NCBI RefSeq assembly: GCF_005877885.1
Contig: NZ_VCHY01000002.1
Coordinates: 186,001-250,000, forward strand
DNA: 64,000 bases
Origin: Labilibacter sediminis
GTDB lineage: Bacteria; Bacteroidota; Bacteroidia; Bacteroidales; Marinilabiliaceae
Direction of reading: 5' to 3'
Shown here: piece after piece, positions 63,584-64,000 of the stretch
Position numbering within the stretch: the stretch's first letter is position 1
How the letters are laid out: the number at the start of each line of letters is the position of its first letter
Program-made: the position numbers and the translations under genes
The notes under the pieces: model-generated
The model's input: only the letters and a program-made list of their open reading frames with translations
Databases searched by the model: none
What the model was told of the DNA's origin: nothing

Positions 63584-63618
63584 CATATATTTTATAAAAG
63601 CGCAGCGTCGAACCTCTC

Positions 63619-63672
63619 TTAATTAAGAAAAAGCCAATGCCACCACCATGTATTTTTAACTATTTTTGTCAT
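63619..63672 (-). CDS. trpL: trp operon leader peptide
   Basis: A 17-codon ORF, MTKIVKNTWWWHWLFLN, with four tryptophan codons (three consecutive). It lies between a promoter and a terminator/antiterminator pair. Ribosome stalling at the Trp codons when charged tRNA-Trp is scarce would expose the antiterminator. The frame, the stop and the position are read directly; the mechanism is inferred from the well-known enterobacterial trp and related leaders. Confidence 0.88.
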   Translation of the reverse strand: MTKIVKNTWWWHWLFLN

Positions 63673-63697
63673 TTTGCTTATAATCTATTAGCGAATG

Positions 63698-63728
63698 CAA
63701 AGTTTAGGATATTTTTTGAAATATCAAA
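63698..63728 (-). promoter_or_regulatory. trp operon promoter
   Basis: On the minus strand TTTG (63728-63725), 19 bases, AAACTTTG (63705-63698) differs by one base from TTTG/TAnnTTTG. The start of transcription would lie about 20 bases before the leader peptide ATG. Confidence 0.6.
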
Positions 63729-63766
63729 ATTTTAATATACTAATAATTGACAGTCTTTTAAACAAA

Positions 63767-63958
63767 CTAAGCAGAAACACATTGAAGGGCTTCTCCCAGG
63801 ATATGTGCATAATATATGCCAAACTCTTTTTTTACCCACAGATAAAGTTCCTCTACCTCCTGAATACTTAACCAGGATAATGATTTTAAGATTTCTTTTC
63901 GGAAAAGATAAGGGTTATCTGCAACTCCTAAAAGTACTTTTTTTTGATGCTCCAGCAT
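63767..63958 (-). CDS. Small protein of unknown function
   Basis: A 63-residue helical, probably cytoplasmic protein if started at ATG 63958 (MLEHQKKVLLGVADNPYLF). A GTG at 63994 adds 12 residues and is possible. Sequence features are KEILKSLSWLSIQEVEELYL then WVKKEFG. I do not recognise a family. It lies directly upstream of the trp promoter on the same strand. Confidence 0.55.
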   Translation of the reverse strand: MLEHQKKVLLGVADNPYLFRKEILKSLSWLSIQEVEELYLWVKKEFGIYYAHILGEALQCVSA

Positions 63959-64000
63959 GATAATTCTTTGGTTTTTAAGGTTTAAGTTTATCACAACAAA

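Overview
The window is a stretch of chromosome from a low-GC (AT-rich) member of the Bacteroidota. Supporting signs are the phylum-type promoter words (TTTG, about 19-20 bases, then TAnnTTTG) at several operons, starts that lack Shine-Dalgarno sequences, Bacteroidota-restricted families (DUF4492 beside cydAB, DUF6146, a BBP2-like porin with amt/glnK), and an arginine pathway whose transcarbamylase looks like the succinylornithine type of Bacteroides. cytochrome bd, sulfide:quinone oxidoreductase and HydF together suggest a micro-aerotolerant or facultatively anaerobic, probably marine or sediment organism. Marinilabiliales is my best guess, by inference only. No tRNA, rRNA, CRISPR array, IS element or prophage was seen.

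Layout. 0-2.8 kb: the 3' part of a heavy-metal P-type ATPase and pssA. 2.9-6.4 kb (minus): a cytochrome bd operon, DUF4492-cydA-cydB plus a 47-aa CydX-like protein, preceded by two tandem copies of a 102-bp element. 6.6-9.6 kb (minus): porin, glnK, amt. 9.9-12.7 kb (minus): a sulfur operon sqr-DUF1641-tusE-dsrE2, divergent from a Crp/Fnr regulator with an FNR-like palindrome between them. 13.7-21 kb: a secreted His/Tyr/Pro-rich protein, aminopeptidase P, PBP1a, an HD phosphohydrolase and a C1B peptidase. 21-41.6 kb: an arginine/proline block. carB (minus) is divergent from argR-GNAT-argG-argC-argD-(HNH-like)-proC-proB-proA-argF'-argB-argE-argH (plus). gltA, a PagL-like enzyme and carA follow. 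41.7-52.5 kb: a DUF6146 lipoprotein, a NatAB-like ABC exporter, Ppx/GppA, a sigma-54 activator without a DNA-binding domain, an aspartase, an unknown protein, HydF and a PAS histidine kinase. 52.5-56.9 kb (minus): hisH-hisA-hisF-hisIE (with a third copy of the 102-bp element directly before hisH), a TlpA-like lipoprotein and purU. 57-63.7 kb (minus): trpE-G-D-C-F-B-A behind a classical transcription attenuator with a Trp-rich leader peptide. A 63-aa unknown ORF closes the window.

How the genes work together. carA/carB supply carbamoyl phosphate to the argF' step. The GNAT protein, ArgB, ArgC, ArgD, ArgF' and ArgE form the N-acylated (probably N-succinylated) route, and ArgG/ArgH finish arginine. 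ProB/ProA/ProC share glutamate as precursor. ARG-box-like words overlap the argR promoter and lie upstream of carA, so the regulon can be read from the DNA. The most distinctive signals are the 102-bp dispersed element with compensatory stem changes immediately before two unrelated start codons, the CydX-like small ORF, the trp attenuator, and the HNH-like gene inside the arg/pro operon.
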